Part shown: one piece after another, positions 1 through 8,976 of the stretch
Position numbering within the stretch: position 1 is the first letter of the stretch
Layout of the letters: each line of letters opens with the position of its first letter
Source: Paraliobacillus salinarum
GTDB lineage: Bacteria; Bacillota; Bacilli; Bacillales; Amphibacillaceae
Length of the DNA: 64,000 bases
Assembly (NCBI RefSeq): GCF_014083865.1
Contig: NZ_JACEFA010000002.1
Location: forward strand, 186,001 to 250,000
Reading direction: 5' to 3'
Translations under genes and position numbers: made by a program
Notes under the pieces: generated by a model
Database searches by the model: none
What the model was told of the DNA's origin: nothing
The model's input: only the letters and a program-made list of their open reading frames with translations

Positions 1-302
1 CATGCCCCGCAACCAACGAATACGTTATTTCCTATCTTAGGGACCCCCCTTTCACCCCTACCACCAATTGTAACATTTTGGTATATATGAGTGTTTTCTC
101 CTAGTTCAGCTTTTTCGTGTATCACAACCCCTAACCCATTGTGATGTAATTGTGAACCCTTTCCAATTTTGACTGTATTCGGCAATTCGCAAGCAAACAA
201 AACTCTAATTAATCGCTGAATAATTGCTGGAAGTAATGGGGTTTTTTTATTGTTAAGCCAATGACCTACTCTATGCATTCTTAATACAGCGGATTCTTTC
301 AT
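1..302 (-). CDS. Serine O-acetyltransferase-like hexapeptide acetyltransferase (3' end missing)
   Basis: Reading the minus strand from an ATG at 302, about 100 residues are visible before the window edge. The start is preceded by GGTGGCG a few bases upstream. The protein begins MKESAVLRMHRVGHWL and reaches repeats such as HHNGLGVVIHEKAELG and HIYQNVTIGG, which is the left-handed beta-helix (hexapeptide) signature of the CysE/serine acetyltransferase family. In a polysaccharide operon such an enzyme more often O-acetylates a sugar or teichoic acid than makes cysteine. It is the last visible gene of the operon that starts near 6820, 18 bp after the GT4 gene. Family assignment is good; the acceptor is unknown. 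Confidence 0.8.
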   Translation of the reverse strand, partial: MKESAVLRMHRVGHWLNNKKTPLLPAIIQRLIRVLFACELPNTVKIGKGSQLHHNGLGVVIHEKAELGENTHIYQNVTIGGRGERGVPKIGNNVFVGCGA

Positions 303-319
303 TACGCCACCTCAATTAT

Positions 320-1504
320 TTATAATAAATTCATAAAAAAGTCTGTTGGATCCTTGTCGAAGTTGTACGTGGTATTAGTTCTCAATTTTTCATTTATACT
401 TTCCATATCGTCAAGTACATATTGTATTTTATCAGCTATAGCATTACCGTTCATTTCACAGATAAAACCATCTACATTATCGGTTATCTGTTCCTTTACA
501 GTAGTATAATTAGTAATTACAATAGGTTTTTTTAAATATAAGGCTTCATCCACGGCATTTGACTTTCCCTCAGATCTTGAAGGATGAACAAAAATATTAC
601 ACCGCTTAATATACTCAAAAGTGTTCAATTTAAAGCCTATGAGAATTATATGCTCCTGCAAGTTTTTTTCTTTAATTATTTTCTCCACTTCTTTTCTGAA
701 TTTTCCATCTCCAAGGATATACCATTTGAATTTAATTCCTTTTTTTATTAATGCTTCACAAGCATCTACTGCCATATCTAATCCTTTGTCTGGATCAAGC
801 CTTGTTACTGTAAGTAATTTTATAGTTCTACCTTCTTCAATATCATTTGTACCCGTTGCTGTACGTTCATAGAATTTGATGGGCAGCACATTATAAAAAA
901 CCTCCATTCGATCTTTCATAAAAGGAAAAATGTTTTGAAAAATATTAGAGCATTCTTTTGACACCGATAAAGAACCGTCTACTTTACCAAAATAGTGACA
1001 ATCCACATTCTTATCAATAGACGTTCTACTGTAATCACCACGCACCCAATGATACTTTTTTTCTGACTCAACACAATCTACAATAAAATATGTGGATAAA
1101 CCAGAAGATACGCCAAAAGATGCATGAAAATTTTCAGTTATCTTAGGTAGTTCTTTGCTATGTTTCTTCCAAAATCTTTGTCGTTCCGGATTCATATTTT
1201 TTCCAATTAGATACTTAAAGAGCACTAGCAAAAAATCAAAAGCCGCTGAGTATTTTTTATTTTTTAACATTATTTTAAAGTAGTAAATAATATTCTTCGA
1301 CGGAAGTGTGAACGAAGTAAATAATTCATCGATTTGTATTATTTTCACATTAGAATTTAAGTGCTTTATCAATGTTCCTTCTGGCTCTAATGAAATTAAT
1401 GAAACATCAAATACTTCATAATTAATATTATCCAGTAGAGCTAATAAACTTTTCTGAGGGCCACCAATATTAAAGTTGTTTACTACGAAAAGCAGTTTCT
1501 TCAT
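320..1504 (-). CDS. GT4-family glycosyltransferase
   Basis: A 394-residue retaining glycosyltransferase of the GT-B fold. The N-terminus MKKLLFVVNNFNIGG with a GG-x-Q loop is the usual first Rossmann strand and glycine loop. The C-terminal domain begins near LLTVTRLDPDKGLDMA, and the donor-binding E-x7-E motif is visible as EGKSNAVDEAL close to residue 315. It is cytoplasmic or membrane-associated and would add a sugar from a nucleotide-sugar to a lipid-linked exopolysaccharide repeat. It overlaps the upstream GT2 gene by 4 bp (ATGA type), so they are translationally coupled. Donor and acceptor cannot be read from sequence. Confidence 0.88.
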   Translation of the reverse strand: MKKLLFVVNNFNIGGPQKSLLALLDNINYEVFDVSLISLEPEGTLIKHLNSNVKIIQIDELFTSFTLPSKNIIYYFKIMLKNKKYSAAFDFLLVLFKYLIGKNMNPERQRFWKKHSKELPKITENFHASFGVSSGLSTYFIVDCVESEKKYHWVRGDYSRTSIDKNVDCHYFGKVDGSLSVSKECSNIFQNIFPFMKDRMEVFYNVLPIKFYERTATGTNDIEEGRTIKLLTVTRLDPDKGLDMAVDACEALIKKGIKFKWYILGDGKFRKEVEKIIKEKNLQEHIILIGFKLNTFEYIKRCNIFVHPSRSEGKSNAVDEALYLKKPIVITNYTTVKEQITDNVDGFICEMNGNAIADKIQYVLDDMESINEKLRTNTTYNFDKDPTDFFMNLL

Positions 1505-2568
1505 GATTCAATTCTTCCTTTAATGATTTTCTTATATGTTTGTTCTATTAATAAATAGTATGAATTCGCCAATAACGACACAATCAAATACATTCTGGCC
1601 TTTAAAAGAAAACTAAAGATTTTTTTCTTCAATGATGTCTTTTCCCAATCAATTAAACTAACAGCTTTTGTTAGATCATAGTAGCTTGAAAATTCTTTTG
1701 TATATCTATATTTTTTAATAAATCTATTTTTATTACCATCTCTATAAACATATGAAATGGAAGATAGAACACCATGCAACTTACTAAGCTCTAACTGATT
1801 AGTAAAATTAAATTCGTCTGAGTCATTTAATAATTCTTCCAAGTAGTTGTTCATACTCAAATAATTTTCCCAAGCTTTATGTAAATGTTTATGGGTTCTT
1901 GATTCAAAATTTTCACGATAATAATATAGAAACTCATTCTTCAAATAATAAAAAGAACTCGCATGATACATTGCAGTTACAGAGAAAACAAAATCTTGAG
2001 CAGCCTTTAAATCATTTGCAAATTTTATATCATTTTTAGTCAAAAATTTTTTATTATAAATCTTTGTAACCATTCGCATAGGCCACTTATGTTGGGTTAG
2101 GTCTTTAGAATTAATCAAAAATGGAAATATTTCATTTACTATTCTCTCACGACTATAGTAGCCATCACTACAATCGCTATACTCCGGTTTTTCTTTACCA
2201 TCAACCTTTACATTTAACAAATCACATGAAACTATATCTATATATTTTTCATTTAATAATGAAGTCAATTTTTTAAACATATGAGGATTTATCCAGTCAT
2301 CTGAATCAATAAATGAAATGTACTCACCTTTAGATTTTTCAAGTCCAAAGTTTCTAGCATACGCTGATCCACTATTAGCTATTGTGTATGTTTCAACATG
2401 GCTATACTTCAAACTGTAATCTCTACATATTGCTTCGGAATTATCACTGGAACCATCATTTACTAATATTACTTCAAAATCAGTGAATGTCTGATTCAAG
2501 ATACTCTCTATACAGAAAGACAAATATTTCTCACTATTATAAACTGGAATTATTACACTTAGAAACAT
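1501..2568 (-). CDS. GT2-family glycosyltransferase
   Basis: A 355-residue inverting glycosyltransferase with the GT-A fold. The N-terminal motif VIIPVYNSEKYL, the nucleotide-binding LVNDGSSDNS and the metal-binding DxD-type FIDSDDW (about residue 90) are all present, as in EpsJ/CpsI-type enzymes. The C-terminal part is hydrophobic and basic near residues 310-345, consistent with membrane association. It lies in the middle of the exopolysaccharide operon between another GT2 and a GT4 gene and should act on the undecaprenyl-linked repeat unit at the cytoplasmic face. Sugar specificity is unknown. Confidence 0.88.
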   Translation of the reverse strand: MFLSVIIPVYNSEKYLSFCIESILNQTFTDFEVILVNDGSSDNSEAICRDYSLKYSHVETYTIANSGSAYARNFGLEKSKGEYISFIDSDDWINPHMFKKLTSLLNEKYIDIVSCDLLNVKVDGKEKPEYSDCSDGYYSRERIVNEIFPFLINSKDLTQHKWPMRMVTKIYNKKFLTKNDIKFANDLKAAQDFVFSVTAMYHASSFYYLKNEFLYYYRENFESRTHKHLHKAWENYLSMNNYLEELLNDSDEFNFTNQLELSKLHGVLSSISYVYRDGNKNRFIKKYRYTKEFSSYYDLTKAVSLIDWEKTSLKKKIFSFLLKARMYLIVSLLANSYYLLIEQTYKKIIKGRIES

Positions 2569-2587
2569 ACATCAAACTCCTATCTAA

Positions 2588-3364
2588 TTACATTAGCTTC
2601 CATCCCCATTTATTAAAATAAACAATCATGGATTGTACTGTTATTTTTGCAAACTTAAAACTTTTATGACCGCTTCTCTCCCAAGCATGAATAACTCTTG
2701 CTTCGGGATAGAATATTGCTTTTGATAACTGATTTACTCTTCTCGTTATATCTGCATCTTCTAAATACATAAAAAAAGAATCGTCGAAACCTTTTAGTTC
2801 TTTATAGATGTCAGTTCTAAATACCATAAAAGAACCAGTTGCATAATCAAGTCTCATTATTTTATTATAACCTGTTTGTTTCATAATATATCTGTCCTGT
2901 CTTCGCTTGAACAAGTTAGGTGATATTCTTCTAATAAACATATCAAAAACCGTCGGGTTTGTTTTGCATAAGTATTGAGTTGAAAGATCCGGACTTAATA
3001 TCAGGGGAGATAACATACCAACATCTTGATTTGCATCAAGATATTTAACCATTTTTCTTATTTGATCTGAATTCTCTACTTGAATATCAGGGTTAACTAC
3101 AAAATGATATTTAGAATTTATAATGTCAAGAATTGCATTATGCCCATAACCAAATCCTTTATTGACTCCGAGTTCAAGAATTTCAATATTTCCATTCAAA
3201 TTGCTAACTAAATCAAGCGTGTTGTCTTTCGAATCATTATCAATAATATATAATTTATATGAGTACTCGTTTGGAATGCTTTTCACAATATTTTTTACCG
3301 TATTTTCAATTATCTTTGAATTGTTATATGTAACAATTGCTAAACTTAGATCTACCTGTTCCAT
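2588..3364 (-). CDS. GT2-family glycosyltransferase, rhamnosyltransferase-like
   Basis: A 258-residue GT-A enzyme. It shows LAIVTYNN at the start, IIDNDSKDNT as the nucleotide-binding motif, FVVNPDI as the DxD-equivalent (NPD) and the acceptor/base motif FMYLEDADITRRV near residue 200. The NPD and ED pattern is that of the WbbL/RfbF-like rhamnosyltransferase subfamily, which lacks transmembrane segments. It follows the epimerase gene by 18 bp and precedes the second GT2 gene by 19 bp. Rhamnose as donor is only a family-based suggestion; no dTDP-rhamnose genes are visible in the window. Confidence 0.85.
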   Translation of the reverse strand: MEQVDLSLAIVTYNNSKIIENTVKNIVKSIPNEYSYKLYIIDNDSKDNTLDLVSNLNGNIEILELGVNKGFGYGHNAILDIINSKYHFVVNPDIQVENSDQIRKMVKYLDANQDVGMLSPLILSPDLSTQYLCKTNPTVFDMFIRRISPNLFKRRQDRYIMKQTGYNKIMRLDYATGSFMVFRTDIYKELKGFDDSFFMYLEDADITRRVNQLSKAIFYPEARVIHAWERSGHKSFKFAKITVQSMIVYFNKWGWKLM

Positions 3365-3382
3365 AAATAGATACTCCTATCT

Positions 3383-4180
3383 TCAAAGTTTTTCATAAAC
3401 CAAATTTCCAAAAACCTTATTAATTAAATTAACCCTTTTAAAGATTAACTTGATAATTACTCCAACGGTTTTCGATAGATAAATTGACTTACCGTTTTTT
3501 TTAGCCAGTTCTTTGACCATTAGACACGTATTAATATATTTATCATCTTGCGGGAAATACAACCCTTCAGCCACTTCATCAATATACTCTTTAACCGACT
3601 GACAAAGCTTGTCTATATGTAGCATACTTCGCTTATTATCTATTAAAGGAAATACCGGCGTTTTGATAGCCAACTTTTCTAGCCTAGCATAATTTCCTGG
3701 ACAATTTGGTCCATAGACCATTGGTGGTCTTAACACAACAACTCTAAAACTAGAGTCATTCAATTTATTAAGCTCCGCCTCAGCTTCAACTTTACTAATA
3801 CCATAGAAAGTCTTAGGATCAACTGGTGTGTTACGATTAATAACCACTTCTTGCCCAAGTTTACCTTCTTCCCCATAAACAGCCATCGTACTCATAAAAA
3901 TGAATTGTGAGACGCCAGCTTCTTTTGCTTTCTTAGCAATTTCAATAGGCAAATCTCTATTAACCTTAAAATACAATTCCTTCATTCCAGGCTTTTCTTT
4001 TTGATGCACAACAGCAGCAACATGAAACACTACATCGTAAGTAGAAAAATCCTTTTCTCTCCAAGAGTCGTCTCTTAAACTAATAGAATCTATTAAATAG
4101 TCTTCCGAATACCTCTCAAGCCATTTTTTAAAACTAGTTCCCACATAACTGTTCTTACCAGTAATTAATATTTTCTTCAT
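3383..4180 (-). CDS. NAD-dependent nucleotide-sugar epimerase/dehydratase
   Basis: A 265-residue extended short-chain dehydrogenase. The NAD-binding glycine motif is at the very N-terminus (ILITGKNSYVGTSF), and the catalytic YxxxK is present as YGISKVEAE near residue 130 with the upstream Ser/Met stretch FMSTMAVYG. Substrate is probably an undecaprenyl- or UDP-linked sugar. The start codon overlaps the stop of the upstream sugar-phosphate transferase by 4 bp, an arrangement common in loci where the epimerase acts on the sugar loaded by that transferase. At 265 residues it is shorter than GalE-type enzymes (about 330), lacking part of the C-terminal substrate lobe. Confidence 0.87.
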   Translation of the reverse strand: MKKILITGKNSYVGTSFKKWLERYSEDYLIDSISLRDDSWREKDFSTYDVVFHVAAVVHQKEKPGMKELYFKVNRDLPIEIAKKAKEAGVSQFIFMSTMAVYGEEGKLGQEVVINRNTPVDPKTFYGISKVEAEAELNKLNDSSFRVVVLRPPMVYGPNCPGNYARLEKLAIKTPVFPLIDNKRSMLHIDKLCQSVKEYIDEVAEGLYFPQDDKYINTCLMVKELAKKNGKSIYLSKTVGVIIKLIFKRVNLINKVFGNLVYEKL

Positions 4181-4812
4181 CTAGAGATACTCTCCTTGCT
4201 ACTCGCTGCTTCATCGGTTTTTGTTACGCCAGTACCACCTTCAACTACTCCATCACTTTTAACAACACTCACTATAGTACCAAAGAAACATTTTACATCC
4301 ATGCTAAAGCTAATTTTTTGAACATACTCTCCATCTAATTTGGCTTTAACTTCAATAGAAAGTTCATCCCTCCCATTGATTTGAGCCCATCCTGTTAACC
4401 CTGGTGGAACATTATTTGCACCATATTTATCTCGTTCATCTACTAGATCATATTGATTCCACAATGCCGGACGTGGTCCGATAATACTCATTTGCCCTGC
4501 AATAATATTCAATATTTGCGGAAGCTCATCTAGAGAAGTTTTTCTTAAAAACTTTCCCATTTTAGTAATGTATTGTTCTGGGTCTTCAAGTAAATGAGTA
4601 GGGGTGTCTTTAGGTGTATCTATTCTCATTGTGCGAAATTTCAACATATTGAAATGGGTTTTATTAATACCTACTCGTTTTTGTTTAAAAAGAACAGGCC
4701 CCTTTGAATCAAGCTTAATTGTAATAGTAAGAATTATATATATTGGCAATAATATTATGAAGCCAATTAAAGAAAGCATGAAATCAATGCATCGCTTTAA
4801 CTTCATATACAT
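4177..4812 (-). CDS. Undecaprenyl-phosphate sugar-1-phosphate transferase (initiating bacterial sugar transferase)
   Basis: A 211-residue monotopic phosphoglycosyl transferase of the EpsL/PglC/WbaP-C type. One N-terminal re-entrant hydrophobic helix (about residues 10-33) is followed by GPVLFKQKRVG, FNMLKFRTM, the catalytic DE dyad in LRKTSLDELPQ, GQMSIIGPRP and PPGLTGWAQINGRDELS. It transfers a sugar-1-phosphate from a UDP-sugar to undecaprenyl phosphate and so starts each exopolysaccharide repeat. AAGGAG lies 9 bases before the ATG. The acidic/serine-rich C-terminal tail after residue 190 is an extra. It follows the dehydratase gene after a 178-bp gap with a hairpin. Confidence 0.92.
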   Translation of the reverse strand: MYMKLKRCIDFMLSLIGFIILLPIYIILTITIKLDSKGPVLFKQKRVGINKTHFNMLKFRTMRIDTPKDTPTHLLEDPEQYITKMGKFLRKTSLDELPQILNIIAGQMSIIGPRPALWNQYDLVDERDKYGANNVPPGLTGWAQINGRDELSIEVKAKLDGEYVQKISFSMDVKCFFGTIVSVVKSDGVVEGGTGVTKTDEAASSKESISR

Positions 4813-4944
4813 GTCAAAACACTCCTTAAGGGTTTCAGTAAATTAGCACTTACCTGAATTAACAAACACATCTTCAACTAACTACTAATCCACTAAACTA
4901 GTTTTCATTAAAAATACATGGCTTAATTTCTAAAAATCAAACCA

Positions 4945-4980
4945 CTACTCCTAGCTCTAAGCCAGGAGCAGCTGTTTTTT
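4945..4980. other. Hairpin between dehydratase and sugar transferase genes
   Basis: CTCCT at 4948-4952 pairs with AGGAG at 4964-4968, with further GC pairing inside. A T-run (4974-4981) follows on the plus strand only; on the transcribed minus strand the following bases are weakly T-rich. It may reduce read-through from the dehydratase gene into the glycosyltransferase operon. I see no other structure or gene between 4813 and 4990. Confidence 0.4.
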
Positions 4981-4990
4981 TCTTACAAAG

Positions 4991-6820
4991 TTAGTTCTCC
5001 ATGACACCTAACTTCGACTCTTGATAAACAATTTTCATCAATACATCTTTCAACTCAATCGCTGAATAGGTTTCAAATTGATTGATTAATTGTGTCAATT
5101 GTTCTGAATCTATAACCATTGTTCGACCAACATAAATCTTTTCGAACACTTCATCTGGATGTACTTCGTTTTCTCCGAGTAACTCTTCAAACATTTTCTC
5201 ACCAGGACGAATGCCTGAATAAGCAATGGATATCTCATCTTCTGTATAGCCAGATAGTTTAATTAAGTTTTTCGCAAGGTCAACAATTTTGACTGGTTCA
5301 CCCATGTCTAAGACGAAAATTTCTCCACCGTGCGCTAGTGTTCCCGCTTGAATGACTAAACGAGATGCTTCTGGAATTGTCATAAAGTAACGTGTCATGT
5401 CAGGGTGGGTAACCGTGACAGGTCCGCCTCTTTCAATTTGCTTCTTAAATAACGGGATAACACTTCCACGACTTCCAAGTACATTGCCAAATCGTACAGC
5501 AACAAATTTTGTTTGGGATTGTTGGGCTAAGCTTTGGACAACCATTTCGGCTACACGTTTCGTTGCCCCCATCACGTTCGTTGGGTTTACTGCTTTATCT
5601 GTTGATACTAATACAAATGTATTGACACCAAATGCGTCTGCCGCTTCTGCAACATTCTTCGTACCGATCACATTGTTCTTAATTGCTTCATGTGGGTTAT
5701 ATTCCATCAATGGCACATGTTTGTGTGCTGCGGCATGATAAATAATCGTAGGTTGATAAGTTTCTACAATTTCAAAAACTCGTTTACGATCTTGCACATC
5801 ACCTATAATTGGAATGATTTCTGTATTCATTTCCGCAAACTTCTCACGTAGCTCCATATCAATCGTGTAAATACTAAATTCACCATGGCCGACTAACACA
5901 ATTCTACTTGGTGTAAAACGCATTAACTGTCTACAAATCTCTGACCCAATCGATCCACCAGCACCGGTTACCATTACCGTGTTGTTGGTCACATATTCAG
6001 ATATTTTAGTAATGTCTAATTTTACTGGCGCACGACCTAGTACATCTTCTACATCCACACTTCGTAATGCAGAGACAGATACACGTCCACTTGCCAAGTC
6101 TTCAATTTTTGGTAGCATTTGTACTTTTGCTTCGGTTTGATTACATCTGCCAATTACTTCTGATAATTCACCGTTGGTTAAAGATGGAATCGCAATAACA
6201 ATATGTTCTATTCCGAATTTTTCGACAATAGACGGAATGTGTTCGGTAGAATGGATCACCGGTATACCGTAAATCTCCATTTTATGTTTGGTAAAGTCAT
6301 CATCTACAAAAGCTACTGGACAAAGATCTGTGTGATGTGGTTCGTTTTTTAATTGCCTGGCGATCATTGCACCTGCAGATCCAGCACCTACAATTAATGT
6401 ACGCTTTTGCTCTATTTTCGGAGCCATAAATCGATCGCGATAAACACGCCAAACAAAACGTGAACCTCCAATAAGAAATACGTGTAATAGCCAAGTGACA
6501 ATTAGAGCACGTTTATAAATAGTAAAATCATTAACAAGAAATTGAATAATAGCTGTAACTATAACGGATAAACTGATTGCTTTAACAATAGCTACTAATT
6601 CGCCAACACTCGCATAAGCCCAAACTTTATGATATAACTTGTATCGCATTGCGAATAAGTGGTGGCATATCAATAAAGAAAACGAACTTATGATAAGCAC
6701 ATTAATTGATCCAGAAGAGATGCTAGGATATACTATCCATGATGCTATAAAGATTGCAGAAGCAATAATTAATGAGTCTAATACCATAAGAAACATCATT
6801 CTTGTACGATGATAAGACAT
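4991..6820 (-). CDS. Membrane-bound UDP-sugar 4,6-dehydratase (EpsC/CapD/PglF type)
   Basis: A 609-residue protein with four N-terminal membrane helices (about 8-120), a first nucleotide-binding fold (LIVGAGSAGAMIARQL, about residue 140) and a catalytic SDR domain beginning VMVTGAGGSIGSEIC near 283. The catalytic segment reads STDKAVNPTNVMGATK: the usual Tyr of YxxxK is Met, as in WbpM and PglF, which are UDP-GlcNAc 4,6-dehydratases. The product would be a UDP-4-keto-6-deoxy sugar that feeds the repeat unit. AAGGA precedes the ATG. It sits between galU and the transferase/glycosyltransferase genes and is likely the head of that operon. Exact sugar is inferred. Confidence 0.9.
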   Translation of the reverse strand: MSYHRTRMMFLMVLDSLIIASAIFIASWIVYPSISSGSINVLIISSFSLLICHHLFAMRYKLYHKVWAYASVGELVAIVKAISLSVIVTAIIQFLVNDFTIYKRALIVTWLLHVFLIGGSRFVWRVYRDRFMAPKIEQKRTLIVGAGSAGAMIARQLKNEPHHTDLCPVAFVDDDFTKHKMEIYGIPVIHSTEHIPSIVEKFGIEHIVIAIPSLTNGELSEVIGRCNQTEAKVQMLPKIEDLASGRVSVSALRSVDVEDVLGRAPVKLDITKISEYVTNNTVMVTGAGGSIGSEICRQLMRFTPSRIVLVGHGEFSIYTIDMELREKFAEMNTEIIPIIGDVQDRKRVFEIVETYQPTIIYHAAAHKHVPLMEYNPHEAIKNNVIGTKNVAEAADAFGVNTFVLVSTDKAVNPTNVMGATKRVAEMVVQSLAQQSQTKFVAVRFGNVLGSRGSVIPLFKKQIERGGPVTVTHPDMTRYFMTIPEASRLVIQAGTLAHGGEIFVLDMGEPVKIVDLAKNLIKLSGYTEDEISIAYSGIRPGEKMFEELLGENEVHPDEVFEKIYVGRTMVIDSEQLTQLINQFETYSAIELKDVLMKIVYQESKLGVMEN

Positions 6821-6908
6821 TTAGTTTCCTTCTTTCTGTTTTAACCAAGCGAACGGCTCGCATTGGTTTTTTTCTCGTGAGTTTTTATGTAAAAATTCAT
6901 AATAAAAG

Positions 6909-6936
6909 AAGGGAGCAGAATCCCCGCCACTCCCTT
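6909..6936 (-). terminator. Terminator after galU
   Basis: AAGGGAG (6909-6915) pairs with CTCCCTT (6930-6936); on the minus strand the stem is followed by CTTTT. A second hairpin with arms at 6843-6852 and 6858-6868 lies between it and the start of the dehydratase gene, with its T-run on the plus strand. Confidence 0.6.
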
Positions 6937-6944
6937 ATACACTT

Positions 6945-7823
6945 TTACTTGTTCTCTTCAGCTAATAATTCTTGCAATACGTTTCTCACTTCTGCACCAA
7001 TTTCCTTGTTTTGTAGCGCAAATTCGATGGTTGTTTTGACAAAACCTAATTTCTCTCCAACATCATGGCGATGCCCTTGGAAATCGTATGCATACACTTT
7101 TTGAATTTCATTTAACATTTGAATCGCGTCAGTTAATTGAATTTCGCCACCTGCACCGATTTGTTGGCGGTCAAGAAAACGGAAAATTTCTGGTGTAAAT
7201 ACGTAGCGCCCCATAATGGCAAGGTTTGATGGCGCTGTACCTTGAGCTGGCTTCTCTACGAAATTACTCACTTGATAACGGCGACCATTCTGTTCACTTG
7301 GATCAACAATACCATAACGATGTGTTTCGTCTTCTGGTACTTGTTGTACTCCAATAACAGATGATTCTGTTTCTTCGTATTGGTTAATCAATTGCTTTAA
7401 GCACGGTACATCACTTTGTACAATATCGTCACCTAATAAAACAGCAAACGGTTCATCACCAATAAATTTACGCGCACACCAAACCGCGTGACCCAATCCT
7501 TTTGGTTCTTTTTGGCGAATATAATGAATGTCTGCTAGCTTTGTAGATTGTTCTACTTTTTGTAGCAAATCATTTTTTCCTTTTTCACGAAGGTTTTGTT
7601 CTAATTCAGGAGCGAAATCAAAGTGATCTTCAATCGCACGCTTCCCTTTACCTGTTACGATGATAATGTCTTCAATTCCTGAAGCAACCGCTTCTTCTAC
7701 AATATATTGAATCGTTGGTTTATCAACGATTGGCAGCATTTCTTTTGGCATTGCTTTCGTTGCTGGTAAAAACCTTGTACCAAGCCCAGCTGCTGGGATT
7801 ATTGCCTTTCTTACCTTTTTCAT
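6945..7823 (-). CDS. galU: UTP--glucose-1-phosphate uridylyltransferase
   Basis: Makes UDP-glucose from UTP and glucose-1-phosphate in the cytoplasm, supplying glucosyl donors for exopolysaccharide and wall glycolipids. The start at 7823 was chosen because AAGGAGAG lies 9 bases upstream, giving 292 residues, the usual GalU length. It begins [18 protein letters not shown] and continues into [13 protein letters not shown], the nucleotide-binding signature, with GEIQLTDAI in the product-binding half. It is bounded by a terminator on its 3' side and follows the tyrosine phosphatase gene by 67 bp. UDP-glucose enzymes of this type are known substrates of bacterial tyrosine kinases, which fits the neighbours. 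Confidence 0.96.
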   Translation of the reverse strand: MKKVRKAIIPAAGLGTRFLPATKAMPKEMLPIVDKPTIQYIVEEAVASGIEDIIIVTGKGKRAIEDHFDFAPELEQNLREKGKNDLLQKVEQSTKLADIHYIRQKEPKGLGHAVWCARKFIGDEPFAVLLGDDIVQSDVPCLKQLINQYEETESSVIGVQQVPEDETHRYGIVDPSEQNGRRYQVSNFVEKPAQGTAPSNLAIMGRYVFTPEIFRFLDRQQIGAGGEIQLTDAIQMLNEIQKVYAYDFQGHRHDVGEKLGFVKTTIEFALQNKEIGAEVRNVLQELLAEENK

Positions 7824-7890
7824 TAGATTTTTCTCTCCTTCATCAATTATCAAACATACTTTCCAGACAAGCTTATCTTATTTGGGTAAT

Positions 7891-8658
7891 CTAAAACAAG
7901 CCTAAGATTTTTTTCTTCTTTGGTTTCATTGGTTCGTCTCCAATGACAGTATCATCATTGATCATATATTGCGCATTTTCGGTAAAGTAATAAAGCATGC
8001 CGTGGCCAAATGTTTCTTGAATCACTTGGTTCGCCTCTTTCATACGAAATCCACGTGTCGTCGTGTTATGCGCATCTGAAGCGATAAAATGTGTTAAGTT
8101 CCATTCGATTAGCTCATGGGTGAACTTCTTAATTTTTTTCCCGAAATGACCTGTTACACTCGCTGCAGTAATTTGTGTTAGTGCACCGTTTTTAACTAGT
8201 TCATACAATATTGTCGGGTCTTCCATTATTGTTTTATTTCGTTCAGGGTGAACAATAATAGGCTTCAAATCGTTCACTTGCATATCAAATAATAATTGTT
8301 TGGCATAGCGCGGAACACTATTCGATGGAAACTCAACGAATACATAACGAGTCGTTTTGTTTAGCGGAAGGACAATACCTTCATCATAATCTTCAATGAT
8401 TTCCCCGTATATACGTGATTCCTGTCCGGGTAGAACAGTGAGCGGAATATCTTCCTGCTGTAACCTATTATTCAATTGTTCTACTAATGGTAGAATGATT
8501 TCTTTCGTATTATCATAACGTCCGTTCTTATGATGTGGCGTAGCAATGATTGTATGTATGCCTTCTGCCACAGCTGCTCGTGCCATTGCGACACTTTCTT
8601 CCATATGTTTCGCTCCGTCATCTATACTTGGTAGAATATGAGAATGAATGTCGATCAT
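7891..8658 (-). CDS. PHP-type protein-tyrosine phosphatase (YwqE/CpsB/Wzb family)
   Basis: A 255-residue manganese-dependent phosphatase of the PHP superfamily that removes phosphate from the tyrosine cluster of the cognate BY-kinase. All expected metal ligands are present: HSH (residues 5-7), the DDG loop, TPHH near 41, VEFPS near 108, VHPER near 136 and SDAH near 199. Length matches B. subtilis YwqE (about 254). The basic tail PKKKKILGLF is shared with the second copy. The kinase and modulator genes lie upstream on the same strand, beyond the duplicate phosphatase gene. High confidence in family and activity. Confidence 0.93.
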   Translation of the reverse strand: MIDIHSHILPSIDDGAKHMEESVAMARAAVAEGIHTIIATPHHKNGRYDNTKEIILPLVEQLNNRLQQEDIPLTVLPGQESRIYGEIIEDYDEGIVLPLNKTTRYVFVEFPSNSVPRYAKQLLFDMQVNDLKPIIVHPERNKTIMEDPTILYELVKNGALTQITAASVTGHFGKKIKKFTHELIEWNLTHFIASDAHNTTTRGFRMKEANQVIQETFGHGMLYYFTENAQYMINDDTVIGDEPMKPKKKKILGLF

Positions 8659-8754
8659 ACACGCACAACCTTTTCAATGATCTATATTTAAACAATAGTT
8701 TTATTATAGCAGGTATAGAATGTGTTTGAAATAGTCAATTGCTTTTCAGAACCA

Positions 8755-8800
8755 AAAAAGAAAGTAGTTCATTTTACCTAAAATAAACTACTTTCTTTTT
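8755..8800 (-). terminator. Bidirectional-looking terminator downstream of the second phosphatase-like gene
   Basis: Arms AAAAAGAAAGTAGTT (8755-8769) and the matching AACTACTTTCTTTTT (8786-8800) form a 15-bp stem with A/T tracts on both sides. It lies in the 318-bp gap 8659-8976, where I see no gene; the remainder holds nothing I recognise apart from possible promoter sequence for the phosphatase gene. Confidence 0.75.
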
Positions 8801-8976
8801 ATGAGTTTTTCTTTATCTTGAGAAAAGGGGATTCGTTTTATTGTGTTTTAATACGGATAACTAACAGAGTAAGTCTTTTCTAGATACATAAGTCCTGGTA
8901 TCCTCTTTTATTTATGGGTTTATTTTACTAGCAGAAAGTTGTTGTGCAAGCGATATTTGTTTGTTGTGCTGGCAGA

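Noticed and set aside
5397-5738. 113-residue plus-strand open frame
   Set aside because: Entirely antisense to the conserved dehydratase domain, no recognisable product.
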